A stretch of 64,000 bases of DNA. Origin: Amorphophallus konjac (lineage: Eukaryota > Streptophyta > Magnoliopsida > Alismatales > Araceae). The stretch lies in NCBI GenBank assembly GCA_022559845.1, contig CM040120.1, positions 307,742,740 through 307,806,739 on the forward strand. The letters run 5' to 3'. The position numbers were made by a program, and so were the translations under genes. Every line of letters begins with the position of its first letter. The stretch's first letter is position 1. The notes below the pieces were generated by a model. That model did no database searches. It worked only from the letters and a program-made list of their open reading frames with translations, and was not told the DNA's origin. Of the stretch, positions 45,675 through 55,778 are shown one piece after another.

Positions 45675-45729
45675 CACGCTAGGTTTAGTGTGGGGTGGAC
45701 GTAGATCTTTGGATAGAGATCGAACCACC
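45675..45729 (+). other. Two-hairpin block near LTR end, element B
   Basis: CACGCTA/TAGTGTG (45675-45692), then GGTGG/CCACC (45694-45698 with 45725-45729) enclosing GATCT/AGATC (45704-45721). CCACC is followed by TAAAAA as in A and C. Confidence 0.7.
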
Positions 45730-45962
45730 TAAAAACCCTTTCTCTTGTGTGGTTGCATTTTGATCTGTGTCCATTTCTATTTCCACATTACTTCGCCTTA
45801 GATGGATGCTTAGGAACGATTCCCTGAGTTGCTCTTTTCAGATTGTGGTTAAGTATTTTTCGACTGTCCTACAATAGTTCGATTTAATTCCGCACTAGTA
45901 GCTGATGTAGAAGTTTTATTCGGTGATTGATCTATTCACCCCCCACTAGATCCCACATCAAT

Positions 45963-45974
45963 TGGTATCAGAGC
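45963..45974 (+). other. Primer-binding site, element B (tRNA-iMet)
   Basis: TGGTATCAGAGC two bases after the LTR end. Confidence 0.9.
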
Positions 45975-46034
45975 CTAACTCTTCTACAGGGACTAACATC
46001 CTGAAGAGGTAGCAGTTATGGATGCTTGAGGGAT

Positions 46035-48255
46035 GACAGCAGAGGGACACTCCACCACCAACCCTCCGTACTTTGACGGATCCAACTATGCATATTGGAA
46101 GAATCGTATGCAAGTGTTTTTTGAGGGCAAAGGATTACGAGATCTGGAAGGTTGTCAGCAAGGGACCGTTCGAATTGCATCCTAATGAGGATGTATGGAC
46201 GAGAGAAGAGATCCGTAAGTCAACGCTCAACTGGATCGCGATTAATGCTGTCCAATGCGCCCTTCATCCCACCGAATTCTCCCGAGTATCATCTTGCTCT
46301 ACGGCGAAGGAGATGTGGGATGAGTTAGAGGTGATATATGAAGGGACTTCTTAAGTCAGGGAGACCAAGGCGAACCTGCTTGTATTTGAGTATGAGGCAT
46401 TTAGGATGAAGCAAAACGAGACAATTACTGAGATGTATGCTCGCCTCACGATTATCACCAACGATCTTAGTAGTCTCGGGAAGACTTACTCCGATTATGA
46501 GATAGTGAGAAAGATTCTACGCTCTCTAACTCCAATTTGGCACACCAAGGCTACAATTATTGAGGAGTCTAGAGACCCGAATAACACCAAGGTAGATGAG
46601 TTGATCGGTTCACTCATGACATATGAGATGAACCTACCAAAGACCGATGAGCTGGAGAAGAAGAAGAAACCTATCGCCTTGAAGGCCAGTTCAAGTCGAT
46701 CCAGTCACAGCGGATCTTCCAGGGATCAGAGTCTTTCTGGATCAGAATTTGGAGGAGATCATCTAGCTATGTTAACTAGAAAATTCAGAAGATCCTTGAG
46801 AAATGAGGGAAGATATTTCGGAAGAGGACAGCAGAGAGGCAGGAGACAAACCAGGTATAACTCTAACCCTGCCAAAAAGGTTGATACTAATGTCTGTTAT
46901 CACTGTAGGAAAGCTGGCCATATGAAGGCAGATCGCCCGGAGCTCCAAAAGATGAAAGATAAATTAAAGAAGAAGAATACCAAAGGGAGAGCTATGGTGA
47001 GTACCTAGAGCGACGAGGACGAGGGCAACTTAAGCTGCACTTCTGAGAGTGACAGAGAGGAAAGTCAAATCTGCCTGATGGCCAAAGATGATGATAAAGA
47101 AGATGAAGCTGATGAGGTATCCTCTCCTTTTGAACATTATACTATTGCTGATTGGGAGGATGCATATGGTGACTGGTTAGATAAAGTAGATGACATCAGA
47201 AAAGAAAATAGGCATCTAAAGAAGAAAGTTAATTCTCTCATGAATGATACTATATTGTTTGATAGAATTGCTTATCTTCAAACTGAAAATGATGTACTAA
47301 AGAAATCTTGTACTGAAATTGATGATTTGAAAAATGCTTTGATTGATGCGAGGGAAGAAAATGAAACACAGAAAAATGTCATTGATGATTTGAAATTAAG
47401 ATTGCAGAAATATGAAAATGAAATGAAAATTATAAATGAAAAGTATGATGCTGTGTTGGGTGTTAACACTGAACTTAAGAAATCAATTGAAAATCTAGAA
47501 AATCAAAACAAGGATAAACTTCAAGTTATTGAGAACATGACCCAAGGGACTGAGAATCTGAATGCCCTTTTGGGGTCTAAGGTTAACTTTAGAAAAGAGG
47601 GTCTCGGGTTCAATCCTACAGCTAAAAGGAGTTTTGAACTGAAGACTATTTCATTTGTAGCTGAGAAACAAAAAGGACCCCTTATTATAATGCACAGTTG
47701 GAATACTTCGGAAAAATCTGTTAACTCCAAAATGCCCATTGCCAAGGACAGGGGGAAATAGAAAATTAGTGAGTCTAGTCATGTGAGCACATACTGCCCC
47801 ACACCTCAGGGCAGAGTTCAGGTTAGGGGTCAACCGTCACTCACACCCAAACCCCAGACTAGGTTCTCAAAGCCTCAACAGAAAGGCCAGAAAAAGACCC
47901 AAACTACACCCATGCACACGTCAGGTGGGTCTAAGATATTCGAGAGATGTAATTTAGATAGGGGTCAAACCAGTCAATCTTACCATCCCAGAGTTCAGAC
48001 TTATCACACCTACTTTCATGCTCAGCCATATCAGTTTAATAGGTCTGGATGGGATAGAGTATAAGGCAGGTCTAGATACCATTCATATCACACTCAGAGT
48101 TACAGACCTCAGGTCAAAAATTGGGTCAGGCAATCTAGGACACGGATTCCCAGGAAACACACCTCCCATAGTCAGCCTAGGACCATCACTGGCACAAACA
48201 ATCTCGACATGCAAATAAAAATGGTGCCGAGACATAGAACAGACCTGCAAGTTTT
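46035..48255 (+). pseudogene. gag: Gag of element B, broken by stops and two frameshifts
   Basis: The ATG at 46035 opens MTAEGHSTTNPPYFDGSNYAYW. One extra T in the T-run near 46115 moves the reading to the frame of 46073. That frame then continues through in-frame stops at 46352 (TAA), 47006 (TAG) and 47759 (TAG). The gag domain has KVVSKGP.ELHPN, TAKEMWDEL and ETITEMYARL. The zinc knuckle CYHCRKAGHMKADR has Arg in place of its last Cys. A coiled coil follows (47078-47560), then LNALLGSKVNFRKEGLGFNP, shared with A and C. A further frameshift lies before pol, between about 48060 and 48426. Confidence 0.85.
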
Positions 48256-48426
48256 CAAAATGTTAATGCTGAGAAGAAAAACCATAAACAAAAGAAAATA
48301 AATAAATCCACCAAACAAACAACTCTAAAACAAATGTGGATTCCTAGGAATGTGTTGTCATGTTTGTATAGTTTTACTTCTGTTCTGGAGCCCAAAGATT
48401 TTTGGGTTCCAAACTCTTCTGTGTGA

Positions 48427-51400
48427 TTGTCATTGCAGGTATGCCTGGCAGCCAAGCACAACATGTGGTACTTGGATAGTGGCTGCTCCAGGCATATGAC
48501 AGGGGACAGGGCAAAGTTCTGCATGCTGGTTGAAAAGAATGGATGCCTTGTCACCTTCGGAGGAAACACCAAGGGTAAAATTGTCAGTTCAGGTAAGGTA
48601 GGTAAGTGTTCTACCTGCTATATTGATGAAGTCATACTAGTTGAGGGTCTTGCTTATAACTTGTTAAGTATTAGCCAGCTCTGTGACAAAGGTCACAAGG
48701 TAGTGTTTGACTCTTTAGGCTGCAATATTTATGAGCCTAATTCTGATAAGGTTAAATTCTCTGGTAAAAGAGTCAATAACATATACCTAGTTGACCTAGA
48801 TGATATAGCTCATACTAATCTTTGCCTCACTACAAATAAAGATGACTTGGCATATCTGTGGCATCGTAGATTAGGCCATGCCAGTTATAGTGTTCTCCAT
48901 AAACTGAATAAATATTGCATGGTTAGAGGACTCCCCGAAATGTCGTTTAAAATTAATAATATTGTATGTAAAGCATGCACCCAGTCTAAACACACTAGGA
49001 AGTCTTTCAAATCCAGAACTGAGAACATATCTTCCAAGCCTTATGAGCTGATTCATATGGACCTATTTGGACCTAGAAGATCAATCAACTTATCAGGAAG
49101 AAGATATGGATTTTTATTAGTCGATGACTTCTCTAGATTTACTTGGGTGTTTTTCCTCACACATAAGAATGATGCATTCACTGAATTTCAGGAGTTTTAT
49201 CTGAAAATAAAATAGAATAATAAAAATTAAAATCAGAATATTTTGTCGGATCATGGTGGTGAGTTTGAAAACTCACAGTTTGATGATTTTTGCAGGAGCA
49301 ATGGAATCACTCATCGGTTCTCCTCGCCTAGGACACCTGAGTAAAATGGAGTAGTGGAGAGGAGGAACCGAACACTTGTGGAGATGGGTCGTACACTGCT
49401 AGTGGAAGGTAACCTTCCAAGGAAGTTTCGGGCTGAGACAGTCAATACTACATGCCATGTAATCAACAGAGTCATGGTAAGGCCATTTACCCAGAAAACA
49501 CCATATCAAATTCTCAAGGGTAAGAAACCTTCAATTGCTTACTTCAAGGTCTTTGGCTGTAAATGTTTTATTCATGTCAATGCTAAAAGAGACCTTGATA
49601 AGTTCGAATCTAAAAGTGATCCGGGAATTTTCCTAGGATATTCAGAAACCACTAGAGCATATAGAGTGTACAACTTAAAGTCTAAAATAGTTGAAGAGTC
49701 TCCACATGTAGTCTTTGATGAAACCATTACCAAACCTGAAAATAGTCTGTGCAAGGAACAAGATGATGAAGAAATTCTGAAAGAAGGAAGCTCTGCAGAT
49801 CAATCTGATGATGAAGGTGCAAAAGAGCCTGGCACTCAGGGGGAGGTAAATGAGGGTAAAGGTAATCAGGTTATCAATGTAAGATTTCTTAGAGATCATC
49901 CTGTATATAATGTAATTGGTAACTTGCATGAATCTCCTAGGACCAGCGGTTATTTTAGAGCTCAGAATGAACTAAATGCTTTTGCATTAGTCTCTCATGT
50001 TGAACCCAATAAGATTAACAGTGCCCTCAGTGATATGCATTCGATCAATGCCATGCACGAGGAATTGAATCAATTTGATAGGAACAAGATATGGCACCTA
50101 GTTCCACCTCCTGATCATGGGACTGTCATTGGGACCAGATGGGTGTTCAGAAATAAAACCGATGAGCAGGGCAATGTTATTAAGAATAAGGCCAGACTTG
50201 TAGCTCAAGGGTACAATCAGGAGTTTGGAATTGACTTTGAAGAGTCTTTTGCCCCTGTAGCTAGGTTAGAGGCCATTAAGATTCTATTGGCTTATGCATG
50301 CTCATTAGGAATCACCCTGCAGCAGATGGATGTAAAATCTGCTTTCTTGAATGGAGAAATAAAAGAGGATGTCTTCGTGAGACAACCTCCATGATTTGAA
50401 TGTTTAGACTTTTCAAATTATGTCTATAAATTGAATAAAGCTCTCTATGGTTTGAAACAAGCTCCTAGAGTTTGGTATGATAGGCTCAGCAAGTTTCTTA
50501 CAGATAAGAAGTTCTCTAGAGGTGAAATTGACCAAACTTTGTTCACAAAGGTATGTCATCCAGATATTCTCATTGTTCAAATATATGTGGATGATATAAT
50601 TTTTGGTTCAACTAACCCAATAATGTGTAAGAAAATTTCTGAATTGATGACACATGAATTTGAGATGAGCTCAATGGGTGAGCTGAAGTTATTTCTTGGA
50701 CTGCAGGTGACCCAAACAAAAGAAGGAACCTACATTACTCAGTCCAAGTACATAAGGGATATGCTGAAGAAATACAAATTTGAAAACCTCAAGGAGATTA
50801 CAGCACCAATGGGTACATCAACAAGTCTTGATGATGACCCAAAAGGTAAACCAGTTGATAACAAGCTGTATAGAGGTATGATCGGATCCCTTCTCTATCT
50901 TACTGCATCTAGACCTGATATTCAGTTTGCTGTGTGTTTATGTGCTAGATTTCAGGCTAGTCCTAAAGAGTCACATTTTTGTGCTGTCAATAGGATTTTT
51001 AGATATCTGTCAGGCACCCAAGAGCTACGTCTTTGGTACCCTGCTAGGTGTGAGCTAGACCTATTAGCATACACTAGTGCAGACTATGCTGGGTGTCGGA
51101 TTGATAGGAAAAGCACTAGTGGATACTGGCAGTTCTTAGGTGGTTGCCTAGTGTCTTGGGCTTCCAAGAAGCAACACACAGTTTCTTTATCCACTACAGA
51201 GGCAGAGTATGTCGCTGCAGGAAATTGTGCAACCCAGGTACTATGGATTAAGCACCAACTTAATGATTATTAGATAAATTTGGGATGCATTCCAATTTTA
51301 TGTGATAATACTAGTGCCATATGCTTGACTAAAAATCATGTTCATCACTTTAGGACTAAGCATATTGAAATAAAACATCACTTTATTAGAGATGTAGTAA

Positions 51401-51542
51401 GCAAGAATGAAATTGAATTGAATTTTGTTGAAACAGAAAAATAAATTGCTGACATTTTTAAAAAACCTCTTGGAAATGAAAGATTTAAATTCCTAAGAAG
51501 AGAATTGGGCCTATGTAAATTTCAGCATGAAAATGACTTCTG
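48427..51542 (+). pseudogene. pol: Pol of element B (protease, integrase, reverse transcriptase, RNase H), five nonsense codons
   Basis: One frame throughout. Protease: WYLDSGCSRHMTG. Integrase: zinc-binding WHRRLGHASY...CKACTQSKH, catalytic D in HMDLFGP, D in SDHGGEF, E in GVVERRN. Reverse transcriptase: [11 protein letters not shown]...[23 protein letters not shown], catalytic YVDD at 50584-50595. RNase H: SADYAG, STTEAEYVA and TKHIEIKHHFIRD. Stops at 49213, 49342, 50392, 51271 and 51442. No frameshift was found in more than 3 kb, so decay is by point changes only. The element would encode all enzymes for copying and integrating itself but this copy is dead. Confidence 0.92.
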
Positions 51543-51710
51543 ATTTACTGATTTCATTCTTGAATTAGTATTTGACTTGGTCTGAAAATAAATATGTGTC
51601 TACTTGTCTCTGAATAAATAATTTCTGAATCTTTCAAATAATTGGTGTGCATAGATGCATTGTTAAATAAAAAGGCATATAGATAGGGGGAGTTTTGCAC
51701 CGAGTATATG

Positions 51711-51902
51711 TCAATGCATGTCTTGCACTTAGTCGATGCACAGTGTGAGCATTCTGCATACAAAGTCAGTGCACCTTGTGTCTAAGCAGCATGTAAGTCA
51801 GTGCACCTTATGTCAATTCACATAACAGGTCGGTACATTTATCTACCATACGCATGCATAGTCAGTGCATTGTCCGCTTTATGCATGTTAAGGTCGGTGC
51901 AT
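51711..51902 (+). repeat. Second, internal array of the GTCGGTGCA motif, element B
   Basis: About seven copies (AGTCGATGCA, AAGTCAGTGCA twice, AGGTCGGTACA, AGTCAGTGCA, AGGTCGGTGCA) lie between the end of pol and a purine tract (CAGGGGGAGTT, 51905), outside the LTR. Confidence 0.75.
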
Positions 51903-52479
51903 CATGATGTCAGGGGGAGTTAAGTAAAGTCTGATCTGAATTCAACTCATTCTACTCTCTCGTCATTCTCAGAAATTCGTAATCTTCTCATTCTGAATGG
52001 ATGACAGTCTTGTATTTGGTTCATTATTTTGAGTGGCAATTATTACAACTCTTCTATTATAAGAATCACATTTGTTCCATGAATGAACTGATGGTTTAAT
52101 TTTATTAGACTGGAGAGTGTAAAGACTGCCTTCAGAAGAATAAAGTGGTAGAAAACCTTTTATAGCTCTCAACCTCTCTTTCATAACTATGACAGATAAG
52201 ATCTTCACAGTATCTGAAAATGACAGTCTTAATGTTGTCTAGGCTGAGAAAATCAGAAAGTGTATTGTCTTTAAACAAGTCACCTTGAAAATTAAAAAGG
52301 GCAGCCACAATAAAAGTATCAGTAAAAGAAATGAATAAAGTGGCAGAGTAATGACTGAATTGCACTGAGAAACTGAACCCTCCATTAAAGAAGTGGAGAG
52401 GACTTCATGTCATGAAGTGCATCATGTTACCTTTGTTCATATGGTCAAATCTATAGGGTTGGTTTCACTGAGTAACTGG

Positions 52480-52508
52480 GGGTACTGGCGTCTGATAAAC
52501 ATGTACTC
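52480..52508 (+). other. Conserved hairpin M2, element B copy 1
   Basis: GGGTAC (52480-52485) pairs with GTACTC (52503-52508) with one G-T pair; loop TGGCGTCTGATAAACAT. Preceded by CTGAGTAACTGG. Confidence 0.55.
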
Positions 52509-52583
52509 TTAATGTCAAAGGTGTAAATTAGCTGTGTAGCTTTTGATCAGAGGCAAATATGGTAGTTTATCCCTAGTAACTGG

Positions 52584-52612
52584 GGGTACTAGCGTCTAAC
52601 CCACGTGTGCCC
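52584..52612 (+). other. Conserved hairpin M2, element B copy 2
   Basis: GGGTAC (52584-52589) pairs with GTGCCC (52607-52612); loop TAGCGTCTAACCCACGT, again 17 bases. The right arm differs from copy 1 yet still pairs. Both copies are followed by TTAATGTCAA. Confidence 0.6.
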
Positions 52613-53258
52613 TTAATGTCAACGGTATAAATGACACATGTCTGTTCACTAAGTTCAGATTCAAAATCAGATTATGTGAAAAAGATTTTTTGTAACCCTT
52701 GAAATTCAAAATTCATTAAGTACCATCTGTTTAACCCCAATACATATTCAGGTCACTCTCCTTGATACTCATTGATTCTGAAATTAGTAGGATACAGTCT
52801 TGACCTAGTCTATCATGATTATGTGACTTAGGTTCATTGCTATAAACTGATTCTATAACCCTATTTCAGAAAGTCAGTGAATTTTTTTTTTTGTCCAATA
52901 ATTTACTTATCTTCTGAACCATTGCATAGAGTGTTATTCTGTCTCCTACCTCTTCCTGCATCCCTTCTTATCTTCCCCTGTTTCCATTACTTCTTATTTG
53001 CTGATGGCAAAGGGAGAGAGATTCTATAGGTGCTTATAGGGGAGAGATTTTGTTGGTAAAGGGGGAGAGAAGGGAAGAGAAAGATTTCATGCTATTTTGA
53101 TTAAGGGGGCGGAGTCACTTATTCAGGGGGAGTTTGGCTATTGTTAATATATGACTGTGCTTCATGTCTCATCAAAATACAACATTTCTCTTGCATTCTT
53201 TTGGGAGTTGCCAGCATTTTTTTTTGGGGTGTTGCCATCATCAAAAAGGGGGGGAATC

Positions 53259-53311
53259 TTGGGTCTCCTCTGGGGTTGATCAGCAGTATATGTACTGCTC
53301 TGTGCTGTATG
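53259..53311 (+). repeat. Start of 3' LTR of element B, cut by element C
   Basis: TTGGGTCTCCTCTGGGGTTG and the following bases match 43956-44010 with few differences; the match stops at TGTATG, where element C begins. Confidence 0.85.
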
Positions 53312-54058
53312 TGTTGAGTTATGGTTTTGATGATTGTTGTGATTATTGTTCATGACCGTTATGATTTTGATGATAACTAAACTTAATGAGTGATTACGTG
53401 ATGATAACTAAACTTACATGGTTCGGATGGCAAATGACAACGATTACATGGTCTTGATCCTTGGTTTGTATATAATCTTTGGTTGAATGTTTGATGTCAA
53501 TGGGATGCATATATAGATCATTTGGATTCACAAAATGAAGGCTTCATGAGAATCTTGGTTGAAAGTGGTAGATAGCATCGAAGTGATTGAACTTGCATTG
53601 TCTTAACTTCATTTACTCTCTTATGTAGGTTTAAAATGGAATGCCAATCCCATATGCAAAGGTATCAAGATTCATGGTGAGAACTTGACACTTTGCATGT
53701 GTATATTTTTGGGAGAAAATGGTAAGTTTCCATTTGGAGTTTTTGATCTTGATAGGATATATGATTGATATGTGTTCTCACATTGCATATACACTTGGCA
53801 AATTAGACCCAATCCCATTGTTGAATGGCATCATCATGATATATGAAATATGGTTCAATGATGCTATCTTATTGCACAAATTAGATAGCCATATGATCTT
53901 GATGTTATGTTATGGTTGATTGAGTTTTACAAGTGTTTTCATCCTCCTTGTTAATAATTTCATGTGTGTACTTCATGCATTCATCACTTGGGATCATTGG
54001 GCATGTGTTCTTACATGTTTACTAATGTTTTTATTTTTTCTGTATTTTTTCTGCAGGT
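53312..54058 (+). repeat. Truncated first LTR of element C tandem
   Basis: Starts TGTTGAGTTATGG and follows the full LTR (54130-) until TTTAGGTCGACC, where it jumps to internal 3' sequence AAGTTTATCATTAAATTTG. The jump point shares a short AAGTTTA with both partners. Confidence 0.85.
53719..53919 (+). CDS. 66-residue ORF in U3 of element C LTR (copy 1)
   Basis: The frame starts ATGGTAAGTTTCC and encodes a hydrophobic peptide with a possible membrane segment (FLILIGYMIDMCSHIAY). Copies at 54537-54737 and 62629-62829 encode the identical peptide. Copy 1 differs from the others at three bases, all silent third positions (TTG/TTA Leu, ATA/ATT Ile, TTA/TTG Leu). No known family. The ATG lies within a good 5' splice-site sequence (ATG|GTAAGT), so it may be intron sequence instead. 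Confidence 0.3.
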   Translation: MVSFHLEFLILIGYMIDMCSHIAYTLGKLDPIPLLNGIIMIYEIWFNDAILLHKLDSHMILMLCYG

Positions 54059-54129
54059 TTAGGTCGACCGAAGTTTATCATTAAATTTGTCATCATCACT
54101 AAGTTTGTCATTATCAAAAAGGGGGAGAT
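54059..54129 (+). other. Remnant of element C interior with polypurine tract
   Basis: Matches the last 60 bases before the 3' LTR (about 62160-62221), including AAAAAGGGGGAGAT. It shows that a whole element once stood to the left and lost nearly all of its interior. Confidence 0.85.
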
Positions 54130-54445
54130 TGTTGAGTTATGGTTTTAATGATTGTTGTGATTATTGTTCATGACCGTTATGGTTTTGATGATAACTAAAC
54201 TTAATGAGTGATTACGTGATGATAACTAAACTTGCATGGTTCGGATGGCAAATGACAACGATTACATGGTCTTGATCCTTAGTTTGTATATAATCTTTGG
54301 TTGAATGTTTGATGTCAATGGGATGCATATATAGATCATTTGGATTCACAAAATGAAGGCTTCATGAGAATCTTGGTTGAAAGTGGTAGATGGCATCGAA
54401 GTGATTGAACTTGCATTGTCTTAACTTTATTTACTCTCTTATGTA

Positions 54446-54539
54446 GGTTTAAAATGGAATGCCAATCCCATATGCAAAGGTATCAAGATTCATGGTGAGA
54501 ACTTGACACTTTGCATGTGTATATTTTTGGGAGAAAATG
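54446..54539 (+). other. Exon-like segment in U3 of element C
   Basis: A pyrimidine-rich TTTACTCTCTTATGTAG precedes it and ATG|GTAAGTTT follows it, both good plant splice sites. One frame is open through the segment (LKWNANPICKGIKIHGENL). A second acceptor-like TTTTATTTTTTCTGCAG ends at about 54863. The same is present in the other LTR copies. Confidence 0.35.
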
Positions 54540-54737
54540 GTAAGTTTCCATTTAGAGTTTTTGATCTTGATAGGATATATGATTGATATGTGTTCTCACA
54601 TTGCATATACACTTGGCAAATTAGACCCAATCCCATTGTTGAATGGCATCATCATGATATATGAAATTTGGTTCAATGATGCTATCTTATTGCACAAATT
54701 GGATAGCCATATGATCTTGATGTTATGTTATGGTTGA
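54537..54737 (+). CDS. 66-residue ORF in U3 of element C LTR (copy 2)
   Basis: Same peptide as at 53719-53919. Present upstream of the TATA box, so it would be carried only on read-through or 3' LTR transcripts. Confidence 0.3.
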   Translation: MVSFHLEFLILIGYMIDMCSHIAYTLGKLDPIPLLNGIIMIYEIWFNDAILLHKLDSHMILMLCYG

Positions 54738-54867
54738 TTGAGTTTTACAAGTGTTTTCATCCTCCTTGTTAATAATTTCATGTATGTACTTCATGCATTC
54801 ATCACTTGGGATCATTGGGCATGTGTTCTTACATGTTTACTATTGTTTTTATTTTTTCTGCAGGTTT

Positions 54868-54997
54868 AGGTCGACCTAAAATTACTGTAGCTAGCGGTCG
54901 ACCGCCAGGAAGTTTAGGTCGACCGAAAATCCCAGAAACCAACGGCCAACAGTTTTCTCAGTAGCGGTCGACCGCCAGAAGCTGCAAGTCGACCGCC
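54868..54997 (+). repeat. GTCGACC motif group upstream of TATA box, element C
   Basis: Five copies: AGGTCGACCTA, two AGCGGTCGACCGCCAG, AGGTCGACCGA and AAGTCGACCGCCA. GCGGTCGACCGC is a perfect 12-base palindrome. It holds the U3 position of the arrays in A and B. Confidence 0.7.
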
Positions 54998-55136
54998 AAC
55001 CCCGAGCCAACAAAAGTTGACTTTATTCTCCACTTCAAGAAGAGCCATTCTCCTTGTATTTCTTTAATCCTAATGACACCTAATCATCCACAAAATGTGG
55101 ATCTGATCTGGAGGATGTCCAAGGACCATTCAAAGG

Positions 55137-55146
55137 TTATAAAACC
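55137..55146 (+). promoter_or_regulatory. TATA box of element C LTR
   Basis: GTTATAAAAC followed by a purine-rich leader. Confidence 0.6.
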
Positions 55147-55778
55147 TCCACAAGAAGGGTTAGAAACCCTAATGCTTCAAGGGGATCAAGAGAGATCAAG
55201 GGAGGCTAGAAGAGAAGATTCACGGGTACTGTAGCACCTCCGTGAACAGTGCTTTGAGCTGAAGTTCTTCATCCTTCCTCAACACATTGAAGGTAAATCT
55301 GAAGCCAATATACCCCCATCCAAGTGAAGAAGCAATCAACCAACAAAGAGAGATCAAGAGGGAGGCCATCAAGGCAAGAAGAAGGCTGCAGGAACTCTTG
55401 CAAACATACTCCATTTTGTAAGTTCTTCATCCATCTCCAAGGTGTTTCAAGCCAAAGCTGAAGCCAGCAACCTCCAAGGAAGTGAAGAAGTAAGCAAGCT
55501 AGGATTCAAAGGAAGATTGCCCAAGGGGGAAAGAAGAAGAAGCAACCAAGCACTGATTCGAGAAAAGGCTGCTAAAAGGTGAAAGAATATTATTTCTCAA
55601 GATCCATATGAAGTCTTTCAAGCTCTGCTCAAGTGAAGATTGAAGCCACGTTCAAAGATCAGCAGCATACGTTCAAAGGGAAGCCAAATCAGGAGTTTTC
55701 TAAACTGTGCCTCATTGCCTTTGTGTTTTGGGTGTTATTTTTGTGTTCCTCATAAACTGTGAAAACTTGTGTGTGTGT

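Larger units (their letters stand above)
43956..45960 (+). repeat. 5' LTR of element B (2.0 kb)
   Basis: Starts TTGGGTCTCC and ends CCCACATCA before the PBS. The start recurs at 53259 as the 3' LTR. Order inside: motif array, TATA box, purine-rich leader (45190-45340), hairpins (45485-45626), two-hairpin block, ATTCACCCCCC box (45934). Confidence 0.85.
51903..53258 (+). other. 3' noncoding region of element B with multiple polypurine tracts
   Basis: No gene seen. Purine tracts near 51685, 51905, 53008, 53065, 53105, 53130 and 53245, the last one (AAAAAGGGGGGG) directly before the 3' LTR. Contains the two M2 hairpins. Confidence 0.65.
43956..53311 (+). mobile_element. Element B: Sirevirus-like Ty1/copia element with full but dead pol
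   Basis: 5' LTR (43956-45960), PBS (45963), gag, pol in copia order (protease, integrase, reverse transcriptase, RNase H), a 1.7 kb noncoding part with several purine tracts, and the first 53 bases of the 3' LTR. The remaining 3' LTR is displaced by element C and lies beyond the window. The five bases before the LTR, CTCTG, are the expected target-site copy but the other end is not visible. Confidence 0.9.

Noticed and set aside
55220..55414. Minus-strand 64-residue ORF in the element C LTR
   Set aside because: The copy at 63312-63506 has replacement changes and the strand is antisense to the LTR transcript; likely chance.
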